A stretch of DNA of 64,000 bases from Paragyromitra xinjiangensis (GCA_038503065.1 JBCAMK010000015.1:1302001-1366000), one strand, 5' to 3'. Counted from the stretch's first letter, positions 11,090-24,534 are shown. Made by a program: numbers and translations. Notes: generated by a model not told the origin, from the sequence alone.

Positions 11090-11632
11090 GTCGGTGTATT
11101 GGCCAATTCCAGACGCAGGAGCCGTAGACTCGGTTCAAAGGTGATGATTCGAGCTGGTGAAGCTGCTGAATGTGAGTTGTGTCTGGTATAGAATAGAAGC
11201 CCGTGCTGACCTCGGTTTTATAGAACATGCAACGATACCCAACACTTTACGAGTGAGGTTCCAGATAAGAATTGAGACAGTACACGTCTGTGTTCCCGTG
11301 TCTCTATGCACAGCACCTCCACGTAACTCATCAACAGGGAACTCCGCTTTGCCTGCTTTTGGTGTAACTCATCGTGGTTTATGGGGATAAAACGCTCGAG
11401 TCTTGGCCGGCTTAGGTAATGGGCGCACAGCAGCTGCGGCTTACATTGGACTTCGCTACCGGGCACAGAATCCCTTTGGCGCAGTAACAGGACAAGCACC
11501 TCCACCCTTCTCTCTTGCCTTGTCACGGTTCCCACCCCACCATCACCTCCTCTTCTTCTCCTCCCCATTGCCTTCCGCTCTACAACATTCAATTGCAGGC
11601 ATTCACAGCTTTGTAGCTGCTTTCCCAACACA
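11090..11632. promoter_or_regulatory. Divergent promoter region between DUF7704-like gene and telobox Myb gene
   Basis: 543 bp between two start codons pointing away from each other. A pyrimidine-rich stretch (about 11500-11620) precedes the Myb-gene ATG, as is common at fungal transcription starts. I see no obvious TATA box. Confidence 0.45.
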
Positions 11633-13689
11633 ATGGATATGACCAGCCATCTTCTGGCTGCCCTCAACCTTCCTCCAATCCGCGACGTTCCTCCATACCC
11701 CTCCGGCTCAGATTCTCAGCCGAGAGATCGGCCCGCGCCTCTCGAGCCATCAACAAGCCAAGATGCGTATAGTACTCCGCAATACCAGCAAGGTCGACGA
11801 GAAACGAACCAGCAGCCACAACAGTCGTCACAGCAGCAACAACACCAACACCAACAGCAGCAACAACAGCAACAACAACAGCATCTACAACAGCAGCCTG
11901 CAGACACGTCAAAAGACCTTCCTCGTAATGATGCGCAGGATGGCATGGAAGACACCGTGATAGTTCGCATGAAACAACCACAACCAGCCCCACAGGCCCC
12001 ATCAATGGAAATCGAGAAGAGCAAAGAAAATGAGAAGGCGATGGACCGCCAAGACCAAAACCAAATTGCAACCCCATCTGGCAGTCGTTCATATCCTGCT
12101 CTACTCCCATCTGGAATGTCCACTACCGAGGGCCAGGGTGCTAAAACGCCAAACAGGCCCCCATCAGCTGCGGGTGGGAAATCTTCAAATAGACGAGTAA
12201 GGAGGAAGTGGACTGAAGAAGAGACGAATGATCTGATTAAAGGATGTCATCTTGTAAGCTATAGCGCGTCGGGCTCGAGTTTGAGGATATATGCTGATTT
12301 TACCAGCACGGCGTGGGGAATTGGAAGAAAGTCCTGGATGACTCGCAATTTCATTTTAATGGGCGCTCTTCGGTCGACTTGAAGGATAGGTTTCGGACGT
12401 GTTTTCCGAAGGAATACAAAAAAGCAAATGGGCGTGGATCAGAAGAGGACTCGGATGTCGGCCAGTCTCGGCCCGCTCCCCCAGGTGACACCATTGTTGT
12501 GACCCCGATTCAATCTCGGACTCCGAAAGGTCCGGATAGTGATAAAGGAAAAAGAAAAGCAACAAAGACAGAGATTCATCATGCTGAAGTTTTAGAGAAA
12601 CTTGGCATTACTCGTAGTTTTCCGAAGGTTCAACGTCGCGAAAGAAGAGAATTTACTGCTGAAGAGGACACTCGTCTTCTTCAAGGATTTACTATTGTAA
12701 GTTTTCTTTTTTCTAATGCTATGTTCCTTGAGATGATATTAACAGCAAGTAGCATGGAGCTTCGTGGTCAAAGATACAGAATGATTCCACTTTACAGCTT
12801 GGTCACCGCCGAGGTACAGATCTTCGCGATCGGTATTTACCCCTAACCCTTCTTTCGTCCCCTAACCCTCTTTTCAACACAATGGCCTAACTTTACTAGT
12901 TTCCGCAATGCATTCCCAGAGCGTTATGAATCAGCTGGCTTCAAAGCCCGCCCCAGGCAACGCCCGAAACCTCCCCGTTCATCTAACGAAAATTCTAAGC
13001 GAAAAGGTGAAGCCGGGGAAGATGGCGAGGAAGAAGAAGATGTTGACGAACGCGGTGAATCCAGCTTGGAAGGGTCTAATAAGGGTGACTCTACAGCACT
13101 GCTGATGCAGTCTCTTCTTGCTGGGCACCTTTCCCCAAGTTGGGGAAACCAAGAAGTTGTAGTAACTACATCGGATCAATCACCAGCACCGGGCAGTCTG
13201 GCACTGGATCCTGCTCTTAATGAGGGGTTCGCGGGATCATCCCTTAAGCAGATTACGGATGATTTTCTAGCGGTTGCTCAAGGGGCACCGAAAGAAGGAT
13301 CACAAAATACCGAGCAAGAAGGGCCACATGATCTTGTGAGGTGGGAGGATCATCAGATATTTGATCTTGACCCCGCCATGGAACCCACCCATGCACCTTC
13401 GCAGCAGGTTGCCCCAGTCGCTCAGGTTACTCAGATCACCCAAGTTGCTCAGGTTGCTCCGGTAGCTCCAGTGGCGCCAGTGGCTCCCGTTGCTCCCGTT
13501 GCTCCCGTTTCTATCCCTCAACCAGTTGAGAGCGCACCAAAAGAGCTTTCAAACCTCCCTACCGCCCGCGAAGACTCTACAGATTCTATAAGGACGGGAA
13601 CAAAAAGGCCAATTGAAGAGGAACATAATTCGATAGAAGCTGCAAAGAAACGACGTACAGTCGACGAACCGATGCCCGATGCCCAATAG
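11633..13689 (+). CDS. Two-telobox Myb protein (Teb1/Tbf1-type DNA-binding protein)
   Basis: Four exons: 11633-12253, 12307-12696, 12753-12832 and 12900-13689; introns of 53, 56 and 67 nt; product of 626 residues. The N-terminus is disordered with a polyglutamine run (about residues 56-90). Two Myb/SANT repeats follow, each split by an intron just before HG: RRKWTEEETNDLIKG...HGVGNWKKVL...SSVDLKDRFRTCFP, and RREFTAEEDTRLLQGF...HGASWSKIQ...GTDLRDRFRNAFP. VDLKDRFR and TDLRDRFR are the telobox helix 3 of TRF, Taz1, Tbf1 and Teb1 proteins, which bind TTAGGG-like DNA. Two such repeats fit S. pombe Teb1 best. The C-terminus has a VAPVAP repeat, and AKKRRT is a possible nuclear signal. Intron 3 itself contains telomere-like motifs. 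Confidence 0.85.
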
Positions 13690-14290
13690 GGGAATGAGTT
13701 TTGGCTTCCGTGGATGTAATATTATTCAGCTTTCCTACTTTCGGATTGTATCCTCTTTCCTCTCTTGATTCTCAATTGTCTAGGTTTGTGGTTTTTTGAT
13801 AGCTGGTATTGTTCCTTTTTTTGTTCTACTTTCGTTTTTTTTATACTTTGATTTGTCGTGCAAGGTGGGTTGGAGAGGCGAACTGGAATTTGATGTTTCT
13901 CTTTCTTTTCTTTCTTTTCTTTCAACTGTTTTTGCGATTTTCGTATTGGATCCTACTCTTTGATGGATGAATGGGCGCTGGTGCGAGAAACGGAGGACTA
14001 TTAAAGTTTGGCTGTAACTCAGACGTCGGGGATAGTCGGGAAGTTGTAAGGAGGGGTTTTCTAGTTGGATCATCCGTGCGTTGAGGCTCTGCAACCTTTG
14101 AGGTTAGAGTCAGTGGGGTACATGAAAATGACATATCGTCATGCACAACAAGCTTCTCGTAACTGTTCGCGTCGTCCCGTCCACTTTATAAGACACCCTG
14201 AAGCATCAATACGCACTAGTATTCCCAACAGACCTAACCCTTGGTTCATTATCCAACACTCAAAACCCACGACTCCCTAAAAAAACAACC
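13690..14290. other. Intergenic between two plus-strand genes
   Basis: 600 bp: the T-rich 3' flank of the Myb gene, then the ELP6 promoter. I see no other feature. Confidence 0.4.
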
Positions 14291-15291
14291 ATGCCGCGAC
14301 TGCTAGATCAACGACCCCACTATGCGCCTCTGCCACGGGAAGACGAACTTGTCCTTGTTACCTCAGTGTTGGGTGCGAGTGCAAGTTGGCTTACACAGAT
14401 TTTTGTAAGAGAGGCTTTGGCAACAAAGGAGAGTGGAGACCCAGGAGACTTGGGTCGATCAGTGGTGTTTGTAAGCTTCACGAGGGATTGGGGATTTCAT
14501 GCCGATTGCGTACGGAAATTGGTTAGTTAACTCAGTTCTAAATCTTCACCTTTCTCTATTTTTCCTTCTATGCTGGCTATTCCTGGAAGACTTTACTAAA
14601 ATATTTGAGGTACAGGGTATCGACCTGTCTCAACAAGCCCAAAAGGGCCGATTTGTATTCGTAGATGGACTATCAAAACTCTTCTCCCCACCAGGACCGC
14701 CTACGCCACAAACTGGAAATACTGCAGTACAATTATCAGCTGCAGGTGGAATCAAAGGGGTAGCAGCCAGCATCGCACAGGTCATAAAGCAGTTATCAAT
14801 AGCAGGGGGGAAACCGTTACTAATACTCGAGAACCCGGATTTCCTCCTCGCTGCGGTAGAGGGTGTGGGTGCGTTGGATATGGGAGATATGATTCTTGAA
14901 TTACGAGAGGTGGTTATTTTATTATGTTTTTGTCTGTTGTTTATGTTGTAGTGCTGATGGTGTTGGTGTTTATCAGCTGTCTCATTCTACGATTGTGGCT
15001 GTAAATGCGGATTCTGCTTTCTTGCATCATCCGAGGACACGCTTAGAAATGGACCATGCGGCTTTTGTGGTCACCTTGGCTCATAATGCGGCGTGGACAG
15101 TGGGGCTGAGATTGCTGGATACAGGGGTTGCGAGGGATGTGAGTGGGGTTATTAGGATTACGAGGGGAGCTGTGGGGGATAGGGAGGCTAGTGGGGGAGA
15201 GGTGGAGCTGGACATTGAGGAGAAGGAGGTTTTGTATTACGTTGGAGATGGGACGGTGGAGGTGTTTGATAGAGGGCAGGTACGCACATAA
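14291..15291 (+). CDS. ELP6: Elongator complex subunit Elp6
   Basis: Three exons: 14291-14521, 14616-14909 and 14977-15291; introns of 94 and about 67 nt; product of about 279 residues, the usual length. The second donor is weak: GTGGTT at 14910, or GTTATT three bases later, which would add one Val. Family features: PREDELVLVTSVLGASASWL at the N-terminus, VVFVSFTRDWGFH, GRFVFVDGLSKLF, KPLLILENPDFLLAA, then LSHSTIVAVNADS and EVLYYVGDGTVEVF. Elp6 is a RecA-like, ATP-binding-deficient subunit of the Elp4-5-6 ring of Elongator, needed for wobble-uridine modification of tRNA. It acts mainly in the cytoplasm. Confidence 0.88.
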
Positions 15292-17876
15292 ACTTGGGAT
15301 TAAAAGGAAGAAAAAAAACCGAAAAAAACCCTGCTAGATCTTAGATTCCGTGCTTTTCTAGGATTCTATATTCTGAGAGAATCTCAAAAGGCTTGCTATG
15401 AATACTTCCCTGGTTTCATCGAGCTCATTTACCTCTCATTATATCTCTACAGTGACTGCTAGAGGGTCGTAACGATAGTGGGTAGAAATTACTGAAGGAT
15501 CGGTCTAACTAAACCACGATATTTAAGCTGAATTCCGTCTTAACCTCAGTAGGGTTTTTGCCAAGAACAATCAAAATCGGTGAGGTCACTTAACAGGTGT
15601 GTGATGGATGGTAATATGTGTAATTAGTAATGATGGTATTCCACCGTACTATGCACGTACACAAGCGGGGGTACTGGGTCCAATTACTCTGGGCTAACTG
15701 TATACTCTCCAAATTTGCTTGTCTCGCTTGTTCGAACCATGAACTTAGTCATCTCCTTATTCACCTTCGTCAAATTTTGACCGCTCGATATAGTATATCT
15801 TGTCCCATTCCCCTGCACGTTGCACTGGATATTATCCATACACGAGAGCATGAAATAGTTAGATTCCTGCCACAGGCTTGAGGGTGACGGCGTCATAGCC
15901 CAAAGAACCTCTTGCTTATGTTGCGGTATGCCAATAATTTTTTCCGCGGGAGTGGTGGGGCCAAACTCTCATGACTTTCCACGATTTTTTCCTAATGCCC
16001 CAATTCTGTGAGGGGCAGAAGTAGCCCGTCAACAAGATGTGAGAGCCTAATGTAGGTGTGACCGTGAAGTTCGTCATTCATATAATTTAAGCCGTTGAAT
16101 GAATCTTCGTGAATGAGTAAGTGGTAGCTGTTTGCATGTCTTGCTCCACGGCTGGATAGTGTCGAATATCCTTGGCCGTCAGGCTTTCTTATTTGGTGAA
16201 ACTCATTCGGCTTCTGCTATATCTGAATAGATGGTGTTCGAAGAATTGCCTTATCAACTACCAGTGGTGGTGTCCTTGGCACATGTACGAATCGTTTATT
16301 TTCCGGTGAGGCGTAGATGCATCTATTTGCGTTCGTTTGAACGACTTTCGATAAATGTGGGGTAGACAGATTTCAACGAAACAAGTAAAGCCAAAATACC
16401 TGTCTAGTTTCTAATCATTCTCGCTGAAACTAGTCTTGCATAAGGGTCAGCTCAAGAGCCAAAGACACCAGAAACAAATAGGCAATACCTTAAACATGAC
16501 TCTATGTTCTATTTGAAAACCTCACCTTAACCAAACTCCCAGTCTCAAATAAACCAGGATATAAGCTCTATTCAGGTATCTTTTGAAGTTGAGCTAATGC
16601 CTCCTACTGTTTGCAATATCGCCTGCTGAGTTTCAACCAGCACCTATAGTGACAAGCCAAAAATCCAGAAATGTAAATGCAGTGAATAATCGCTTAGACA
16701 GGAGACGGCGGCTCTCCTGATAATCGAGGGACCACAAATAAGCTTAGTGATAGTAATGCAGATCTTCGTCGTAGTGAAATCCCTCATCGCTATAGCTGTA
16801 GAGCTGACGTCGATAAATGTTGCGTGTTCAATTCTCACGCTCGTAGTAATAGCAAGTCGTACTTCAGGTCCTGGGTCAGATACCATTCCCAGCAGCTATG
16901 CCATAACTTTCACCAGTGAAAATCCTAGGGTTTAGGTGCTGACGACATATTGAGTTATGTATTCATCGTAAAGCTCACTTTGCTCATGATATCTGTCTTG
17001 TTTAGGGGCTACTGAGACTCATGGATTAATAAGGGACTTACATCAGCGCTGAACTCTCTCGGGTAAAGGAACTTACAACGAGCAAATGTCTTTCGATCAA
17101 AGAAAATTTTAAAACTAAGTGCCTATAGCGTACTGACGATGGTTAATGTTTGGGAGGTACCATTCCTTTGCATGGTCGATAGTACTCGCATTCATGTAGT
17201 GAGAAAAGCGTTGATTGGATGAATGAATCTTTATGAATGTACAAGATAGAGTTGGAAATGGAGAAGACGAAGATGGAGGTGAAGTTAAATAGCGGATTGG
17301 GGCTAGAGAACGAGATGAAACGCATAGAAGAGGCAGCCCGACCAACTACATTAGGAATTGGTCCGTGCGCTGGGCCCTGCCTGTTGAAAGGTGGGCGCCC
17401 GGAGTTTCGGAACCGAATCCCCCACCTCAATATTTGGGTTGGGCCCGGGAACAGTTTCCGCGCATTCCAATCAGCTACTTTTTCCCCACCTACATGGTGA
17501 TCTTGTTTGAATCGCATAGATTTAGAGTATGAGGGAAGGGCAACAAGGAATATATTAAGAAAATAGATGATCCACGATTGATCGACCATTTCCAGAAGAG
17601 AAAAAAACCAGAAACCGCAAATCCGTGCTACCAAACGAAGAAAAAAACGTATAAACCCCACAAGGAAACCACCCAAAGAGACCTCCTCCAATAATGCCGG
17701 CCGAAACCTAAGACGTCTCATCGTAACTCACCCAATCTACCCTACGCCTTATCTTGCACACTCACGGTCATTGCATTCGTATCCCCAATGAATCCATCCA
17801 CGAATCCTCCCCCATTTAGCCTTATCGGAGCTACACCCAACCTACACGTAAGCCTCCCATCGCATATTCGCCTCGT
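15292..17876. other. Intergenic, 2.6 kb, no gene supported
   Basis: It lies between the 3' ends of ELP6 and SNX3. Small open frames exist (for example 17143-17721 on the minus strand) but none shows a domain or coding character. I see no repeat or RNA gene. Confidence 0.45.
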
Positions 17877-18536
17877 TCAGATGGACCAAGAAGTACGGTC
17901 CCAATTAGGATCTAAACAAATAATAAGCTGCGCTCCCAAGGCCTACCTAATTGACCCATCTCCCCTAATTTAAATATATATAAAAAAACGTACCTTGGAC
18001 AAAACTCGCCAAGACTTTACTCCCTGTCTGCAGCAACGGATGCCCTACTACGATTTGCAAGAACCGCTGCAGTCCCTCCCGACGGTGCTCGATCACATCA
18101 TCACTGAAACGGTTTGTGAAGACTTTGCCGGGAAGTGGCGGGATCGTCACACGTGACGACTCTCGCTCAAGGATGTCACGGAAGTGCTCGAAATCGCTGT
18201 AGCGTCGGCGGACAGATGAAAGTTTAAGTTTGAATGCGGGGATGTTGGTCTGTGGGTTTATGTGAGTCAGTGGGGGAGGGTAGATGACGTAGTGTAAGGA
18301 GGGAGGAAATACACGACAGACGACTTCATAGTCGGTGTACATCTTACGGCCAAAGCCATGGGTCTGTGGGTTCTTAACCTGTAGTCGCATGACGTTGTCG
18401 TTAGCTTCATGGAATGATGCCCGCCAGCGGCGACCGGGGAAGGGGGCGTGCGCACCTCTATCTCCAGAAAATTCTCCGGGGGCCCGTAGATCTCGTCGAA
18501 ACTCTGGGGCCGGGAGGACTGGATCGGTGCCTGCAT
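17877..18536 (-). CDS. SNX3: Sorting nexin-3 (Grd19/Snx3), PX-domain protein
   Basis: Four exons: 18536-18456, 18378-18313, 18249-17994 and 17911-17877; introns of 77, 63 and 82 nt; all phases agree. Product of 145 residues, typical of fungal SNX3. It reads [36 protein letters not shown], then the PX core [18 protein letters not shown] and [19 protein letters not shown], and ends [15 protein letters not shown] and the PPLPGK loop form the PtdIns3P pocket. The protein retrieves cargo from endosomes with retromer. The frame is also open upstream, with an ATG at 18638 that would add 34 residues; the 18536 ATG matches the family start better. APC5 is divergent. Confidence 0.93.
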
Positions 18537-19208
18537 AGTGGGTGGTAGTGTATTTTGTTCCTGAGGGAGCTTGTTGGCGACGTCGGGGGTAGAGGCGGTG
18601 ATTATGATGGTATGGGACTGTGTGGTGGGGGGAGACAAGGTGGTTGTCAGGGTGGTGGAACAGGGCTTGATGGGCTACTTATCGTCATGCATGGGGGGCC
18701 CTACAAATAGATACGGGTGAGCAGGGGTCACGTTCCCTATATTATACTGGTGATATTACATCTAATCTTCTCCGAGGCCGGGTGCCCGCCGCCTCCCCGC
18801 TTCTGAGTACCTGGTTACATATATGTGTGGTGCATATGGAATAGCACGGTGAGCACTTGTAGTTTCCCGTCCAGCGCTGTTTCATATTGCTGCTGCTGCC
18901 TGCTGCAGATAGTGCCATGACTTACATATGTTGATGAGGAGACCAACATCAAGTTCACGATTTCACGTGCATAGACTTTGTGCTCAAGCTAAAGTGGAAT
19001 GTTCCGCTGGGCACCTGACGCGTTGTTTACTGAACCTGCCAAGAGTGCCAAAGAGCCTCACTGTCACGAACTCCCACGACAACTTCACCCAAGTAATCGA
19101 GATATACAATTCTCGAATTCTCAAAATCCCATATCAAAATAAGCAAAAATCATAAAAATAGTCACAGGCATTCATCTAGTACTCTGATCCCGATTGTATA
19201 TCGCCTTG
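18537..19208. promoter_or_regulatory. Divergent promoter region SNX3/APC5
   Basis: 672 bp between the two start codons. It contains no gene and no repeat that I can see. Confidence 0.45.
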
Positions 19209-21612
19209 ATGTCTCGTTATCTCAGTAAGCCTCAATCATATTCCCTGGGTCCCTTTGCGTTGATATCTAATGCTAACACCCCCGGACAGCGCCTGGCAAG
19301 ATAGCCCTCCTGGCCCTTGTCGAGCTCTATGCTGAATCCCGCTTCCCCAACCAATCCATCGTCTCCGTCCTCTCCTTCGTAATCAAGCACCTTGTCTCGC
19401 CAAAGGAAAACACCACCTTCATCCTGACTCTTGATCAAATCAAAGCTGCCACAATCGACCGTCCTTCTGCTGTTGTAGGTCGCACAATCTTCGACCTCCT
19501 CCTCAAAAAGCTCTGGGAAATCAATTCCTTTGACGCCCTACACACCTTCTTCACCGACATCCAAACTTACCTTGTCGACGCTGAACGACCCGAGAAACCA
19601 CCTGTTCGAGTTCACGGCGAACGTTCCCTCCTCAGCAGATCCTCCGTTCTCGGCTGTTTCGTTCGTCGAGCAGGCCTCGAATATGTTCGTCTCCAATTCC
19701 ATGATGCAGTCTCACTCTGGCGTGCATTCATCCAATACCGCGAGCCAACCCTCTCTCTCTGGAAAAAACGCAATCTCGGTGCTGGCCCACTATCCTTTGA
19801 TGCTAACCTGAAAGGGCTCTCACACCATGACTCACTCGTGGTGCAAGTCTATGGACGTCTCCGTGAGAAGGACCCTTCTGTTTCCACTGATGATGTCGAG
19901 CGACTCCTCGAGTTCCAGGTCGACAATATGCAGCGGATGGGAACACGGATACCAGATGAAATGGCGCTGCAGCTTCGACAGATGTTGGATACGAACGTGA
20001 CAATTCCGGCATTATCGCATTATGTCGAATTTTTGAATAGTTGGCGGAGTGGAGACTACCCGGGTAGTTTTGATAACCTGCATCGGTACTTTGATTACAC
20101 AATGCATAACCGCGACCGCACGTTCTATCAGTATGCGCTGCTGAACTTGGCGATCCTGCAAGCAGACTTTGGGTGTTATAGGGAAAGTGTGCTTGCAATG
20201 CAGGAGACGATTAATACTGCGAGGGAGAATAAGGATATGGCTTGTTTGAACTTCTCGTTAAGTTGGCTATACCATTTTCATAAAGCACATCCGCAGGACT
20301 GTCCGGATGTTATTAGTTCACGGATGGAGAGAGAGAGTTTACAATTCTTGAAGGCGAAGGCGAAGGAGGGTGGGATGCATCATTTGCAGAGTATGGCGCA
20401 TCTTTCAGAGGCGAAACAGATTCTTGTTGGGGGTGAATCTGTTGCTGCAGCCTTCGAGAGTGTCCTCCGCAGCTCGCACCTCAATATCACCAAAAATATC
20501 CATAATGCCATGGGCTCCCAGATCTTGCTGCAAAGCTCACTATGGAGTAGGTTGGGCGTGAGTTATCTGGGGTGGATGAATTGTGAACTATTTCTTGCGA
20601 AATATAAGGATGACTCACCGGTTGAGGATGTGGTGAAGGCGTTATGCAGAGGAGCGTATATCATGAGTATGCGCGGGAGGTTCGATGAGGCGTTGGAGCG
20701 GCTAGAGGAGGTGGACCAAGAGTGTTTAAGGACACTGAAGGTTTATCAGTACTGGGCGACCTATGTGGGGTTACTAAAGTTGCGGAGCGCAATCTATAAG
20801 TATGTATTACTCATTATCCGAATTGCATGCTATATCACTCGGAATTTTCTGACTTTGCTACAGGGGCGACATTGCCGCGGCTGAGCTTCTTCTCCAACAA
20901 CTCTCGTCGACACCTTACGTCGAGCCCGATTGTGCGCTCGAGATATCAATATGCAGACTAGACCTGCAAGTACGGATAGGAAACTACTCCGCCGCACTCT
21001 CCTCCCTCACCGCACTAGCCGAAACACTCATCCGTGACCGCTCAGACCTATATCACCGACTGCGACTAATGGTCTTTAAAGCTGATCTGCTCCATAAATG
21101 TGGGCGTCCCCTCAAAGGACTATCTGTTGCCATCTCCGCCGCTACCATAGCCTGGCGGGCTCGTCTGCTGCCGGTGCTGTTCCAGGCCTTCAGGACGATC
21201 GCAGGGATCCTAATTCACCTGCGTGAGTTCGAGGCCGCATATAACATGCTGGATAGAGTGATGCCACAGGTACTAGAGTGCGAGGATGCTGCGTTGAATG
21301 CAGCGTGTTTCGGGGCTTTGGCGGAGAGCCAGATGGGAATGGCGGGTGGCGGGAAAGGGGAGGCAAGGGTGGGTGGGTTACATAGAGCGTTGGAGTTTAT
21401 TGATAGGGCGTTTGTTGGTGAGTAGTTACTATCTGATACTCTGGTATTGTTTGGGTGGAACTGACGAAGAAGTAGAATATTCACATATAAAGGATACGGA
21501 AGCAATGATGTCACTCATGAGCCAGAAGGCGAGGATACAGGACTTCCTTGGGGATAGGTCGTTGAGGGATGACGCGGTAAAGATGTATCGTCAGTTGCAG
21601 AAGGGCACTTGA
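19209..21612 (+). CDS. APC5: Anaphase-promoting complex subunit 5
   Basis: Four exons: 19209-19224 (only 16 nt), 19290-20799, 20864-21417 and 21476-21612; introns of 65, 64 and 58 nt; product of 738 residues. It begins MSRYL-TPGKIALLALVELYAE, the usual Apc5 N-terminus, with the first intron after five codons. It continues with helical TPR-type repeats (LNLAILQADFGCYRESVLAMQETI; LNFSLSWLYHFHKAHP; GRFDEALERLEEVD) to the end. Apc5 is a scaffold subunit of the APC/C ubiquitin ligase that drives mitotic exit. The third-exon end (GMAGGGKGEARVGG) is low complexity. Confidence 0.92.
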
Positions 21613-23171
21613 AATACGTAATGAGAAAAGGACTGTTAAGTCCAAGTAATCAACGCCGTTGGTATTTTATCTGTTAATTGGATCATGTGTTATCACTCGG
21701 TCGTTTCAGAGAATCTTTTCGAGTGGCTTACATCCTAGGAATGATGATAATGTAAATAATCGATTTCACGAGCAATCATAGATATGTTTGAGAAGATGAG
21801 GATGATAACCAAGGTCAATTAATCATACACGTATTCTCACAACGGGTGTTCAATCCGGGTTTGGCTGAGCAGCGACTACATGACCGTAGCCAACTACAGC
21901 CACCCTGCTGAGGACCCCGGCACGCACAACAAGTAAACTTCGCATTATGGTAACCCTACGCTGCGCCCGCGAACCAATCAACCCCCGTCGGCCAAGTTTT
22001 TACTTAGCGCCCAGACCCCCAGGTGTATAAAAGCTGGTCTTCCTCCTCATGATTTCGCATACCATCCCCGCATACTTGTAATTAGCGGCCGCGTTTCGGG
22101 GTAGCTAAAATAACATCATTCGAATTCTCTGGCTGCTTGCGAGGGAATAAAATTATTTGTTGGATTTGAGTTTTCCCTTTTAACGGAGTTGTTAATGAGC
22201 TTATCTTGATGCTGTAGATGAAAGATCACGGAATACTGGTTGATGCTTTGTAGGTGTAGTGAGAGGTGATTATTGATTGTTTAATGGAATTGATGATGAG
22301 GTGTGGAGATAAGATTTTGGTTAGATGAGGTGTGGTGGAAGGTAGTTATTATCGATTTTTTTTTGACGGAATTGATGACGAAGTATAGGGATAAGGTTCT
22401 GGTTAGATGGGAGGCCTATCCTGAGCGGAACTTTCTTTGTGGCTGGTTGTTCGTGGTCTGGTCTGGTAGTAGTAGTAGTAGTAATTTATTTACGTATCCA
22501 ACCCTATGGGTTATGACGATAAAAACAACACACACACACAAAACAAAACAACCTAAAACTAACAAAACATAATAAATAACCATACCCAAAGAAAAACCAT
22601 TTTCAACAAACACCCTTTCCACTTTCCATACATATCTTTCCCCGCCAACCATCGTGGTCCGGTCTGGGTGGTATGATTCTATCTCGGAGATATCGTCTTG
22701 CTCCGTGCTCCCTAAGGATGAGCAGTGGTTCAAGGATGGCAATGTTTCCTAACACAAAATACCGGAATGTATTTGATAGCTAGAGAAGCTTTGTTTATTT
22801 CGAGAATCACGCTGACAAGGTGATGATGATGAACGTGGCAGCCGATCTTTAACATTGACAGATTTTTGTGCTTAACGCCTTCGTTTATCCCAAAGAATAG
22901 TGATAACTAGAGAAAATTGAGTGGTGTTCTTATTCCTGTGCCCCGAAAAACAAAAAAGTTCCCCCAGCCATATCTATATAAAAGCCCGCAACCTTTGTAC
23001 AATACCTACCTGCCATCCGTAACTCATTACCCATGCAGCTGTTGAATAATTGTTTATACACCTCCCCTCTAGAGAGATACGAACACCGTGACCTGTAAAT
23101 TAAAAATACACGTAAAATCTAAAGAAAAAAAAAACTTTTGCTTCATCGTATCGCGAACTCAAGCAGGGTGA
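21613..23171. other. Intergenic, 1.56 kb
   Basis: It lies between the 3' ends of APC5 and RIM2. Two TATAAAAG sequences occur, at about 22026 and 22978, each followed by no supported open frame. There are short simple repeats: AGT triplets near 22470 and a CA/AAAC-rich run near 22530. I see no gene. Confidence 0.4.
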
Positions 23172-24534
23172 TCAAGCCTTCTCGCCGAATAACCGCAGAA
23201 TGGTTTCATACATCCCGAACATGATAGCGGCTGAAGGGACGACTCGGAGCTGGGTATACAGTTAGTGGTAATTCTCTCCCACAGCTAGGGTGGAACTTAC
23301 TAGATGTGGACTCAATCCTCCATACATGCTCACAAATCCCTCTTCTTTCCATATCATCTTGAAGCATTGTATCAACCCCGTATATTTCACTTGCCCATTA
23401 GCCATCGGCCTCTGCCTCAACCTCGTGCGGACCACCTCGTGCGGATATGTTACTATTGCAGCAAACAACTTCGCACTCCCTGCAGCACCGAGCTTTCCAC
23501 TCCAGTCCACAAACCCATCCCACGCTGTCTCCCTCTTTCCACTAGCTGCGAGTAGCTCCTTTCTTCGTGCAAGATACGCTTTCATCTTCTCGTACAGCAC
23601 CCATTGCAGCGTGCTTTCGGTTACACCGAGGTAGGATGCAGAGAGACCACGGTAGAGTCCCCGGAAGCCTTCTTCTCGCACGACCTGTACAGCGCAATCG
23701 AAGGAGTTCTTGTACTGGCGTTTGAGTCCACCATGGCCAGCGTGCTCTTTGTCGAGTTGGAGGCGTGTCTTGATGAGCCAGATAGGGTTTGTAACGGTTC
23801 CGGTGACAATTCCAGCGAAAGCTGCAGCAGTGAGGTGCACCCAGGTAGTCTCGATACCGTTGTTGAAGTGATTCGCTATGAAGCGTTTACCGTTTCCGTA
23901 GGTGGCGAAGTTTATTGCCCTAAGGGAGGGGAATGTTAGCTGCTGCTGGGATTCTGACAGAAGGGTAATTGGGACTGTGTACCTTGCTGGGACAACTCCG
24001 CTGAGATTTGGTCCTAGGCCTTTAAAGAGTGCTCGCCAGCCTTCGACTTTGTGTACGTTGCTGTAATTTGACCAGTCAGTCAATCTCAATTCTTGGTTCG
24101 GGAATGGATAGAGGAAGCTCACTTTAGTATTTGGAACGTCTCTTGAAAGTGTCTAGCTCCCTGTCGGATGAGCCCACCGGTATGCAGTTCTCTTTTTGCT
24201 GCTAATTGTTGTTTATAGAAATCGCTTTGTAGCCGAGTCTTGACAACATCGAGAGGTGAGGTTAGGAATGTAGATGTCATCCCACCAGCTCTGGATGAAA
24301 TGTTAGTTTGTCCTTATCTTTCGGTGATCTAACGGTGGTGGAAGCGACTTACGCCCCAGCGACAAAATGCGCCCATGGTTTCCGCTCAGATTTCGCTTTC
24401 GATTCCTTCGAGTCAGGCGCAGGCACGACGACTCCCAATTCCCGTGATGTAGGGAGGCTCTCTACAGACGAGGTGGCACGGACGCCAGGTGGGAATCGCG
24501 GGCGCTCCGACGACTTGGGATCGAAGGCGCTCAT
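23172..24534 (-). CDS. RIM2: Mitochondrial pyrimidine-nucleotide carrier Rim2
   Basis: Five exons: 24534-24353, 24290-24123, 24060-23983, 23919-23301 and 23249-23172; introns of 51-63 nt; all phases agree; 374 residues. It is a mitochondrial carrier (SLC25) protein with three repeats. The signature motifs are SPLDVVKTRLQS, NPIWLIKTRLQLD and YPHEVVRTRLRQR. NPIWLIKTR in repeat 2 and the C-terminal LRVVPSAAIMFGMYE point to the Rim2/SLC25A33-36 group, which exchanges pyrimidine nucleotides across the inner membrane. A polar 55-residue N-terminal extension precedes WAHFVAGA. Confidence 0.93.

Noticed and set aside
17143..17721. 192-codon minus-strand open frame
   Set aside because: Low-complexity hydrophobic reading without a domain, in the 3' flank of SNX3.
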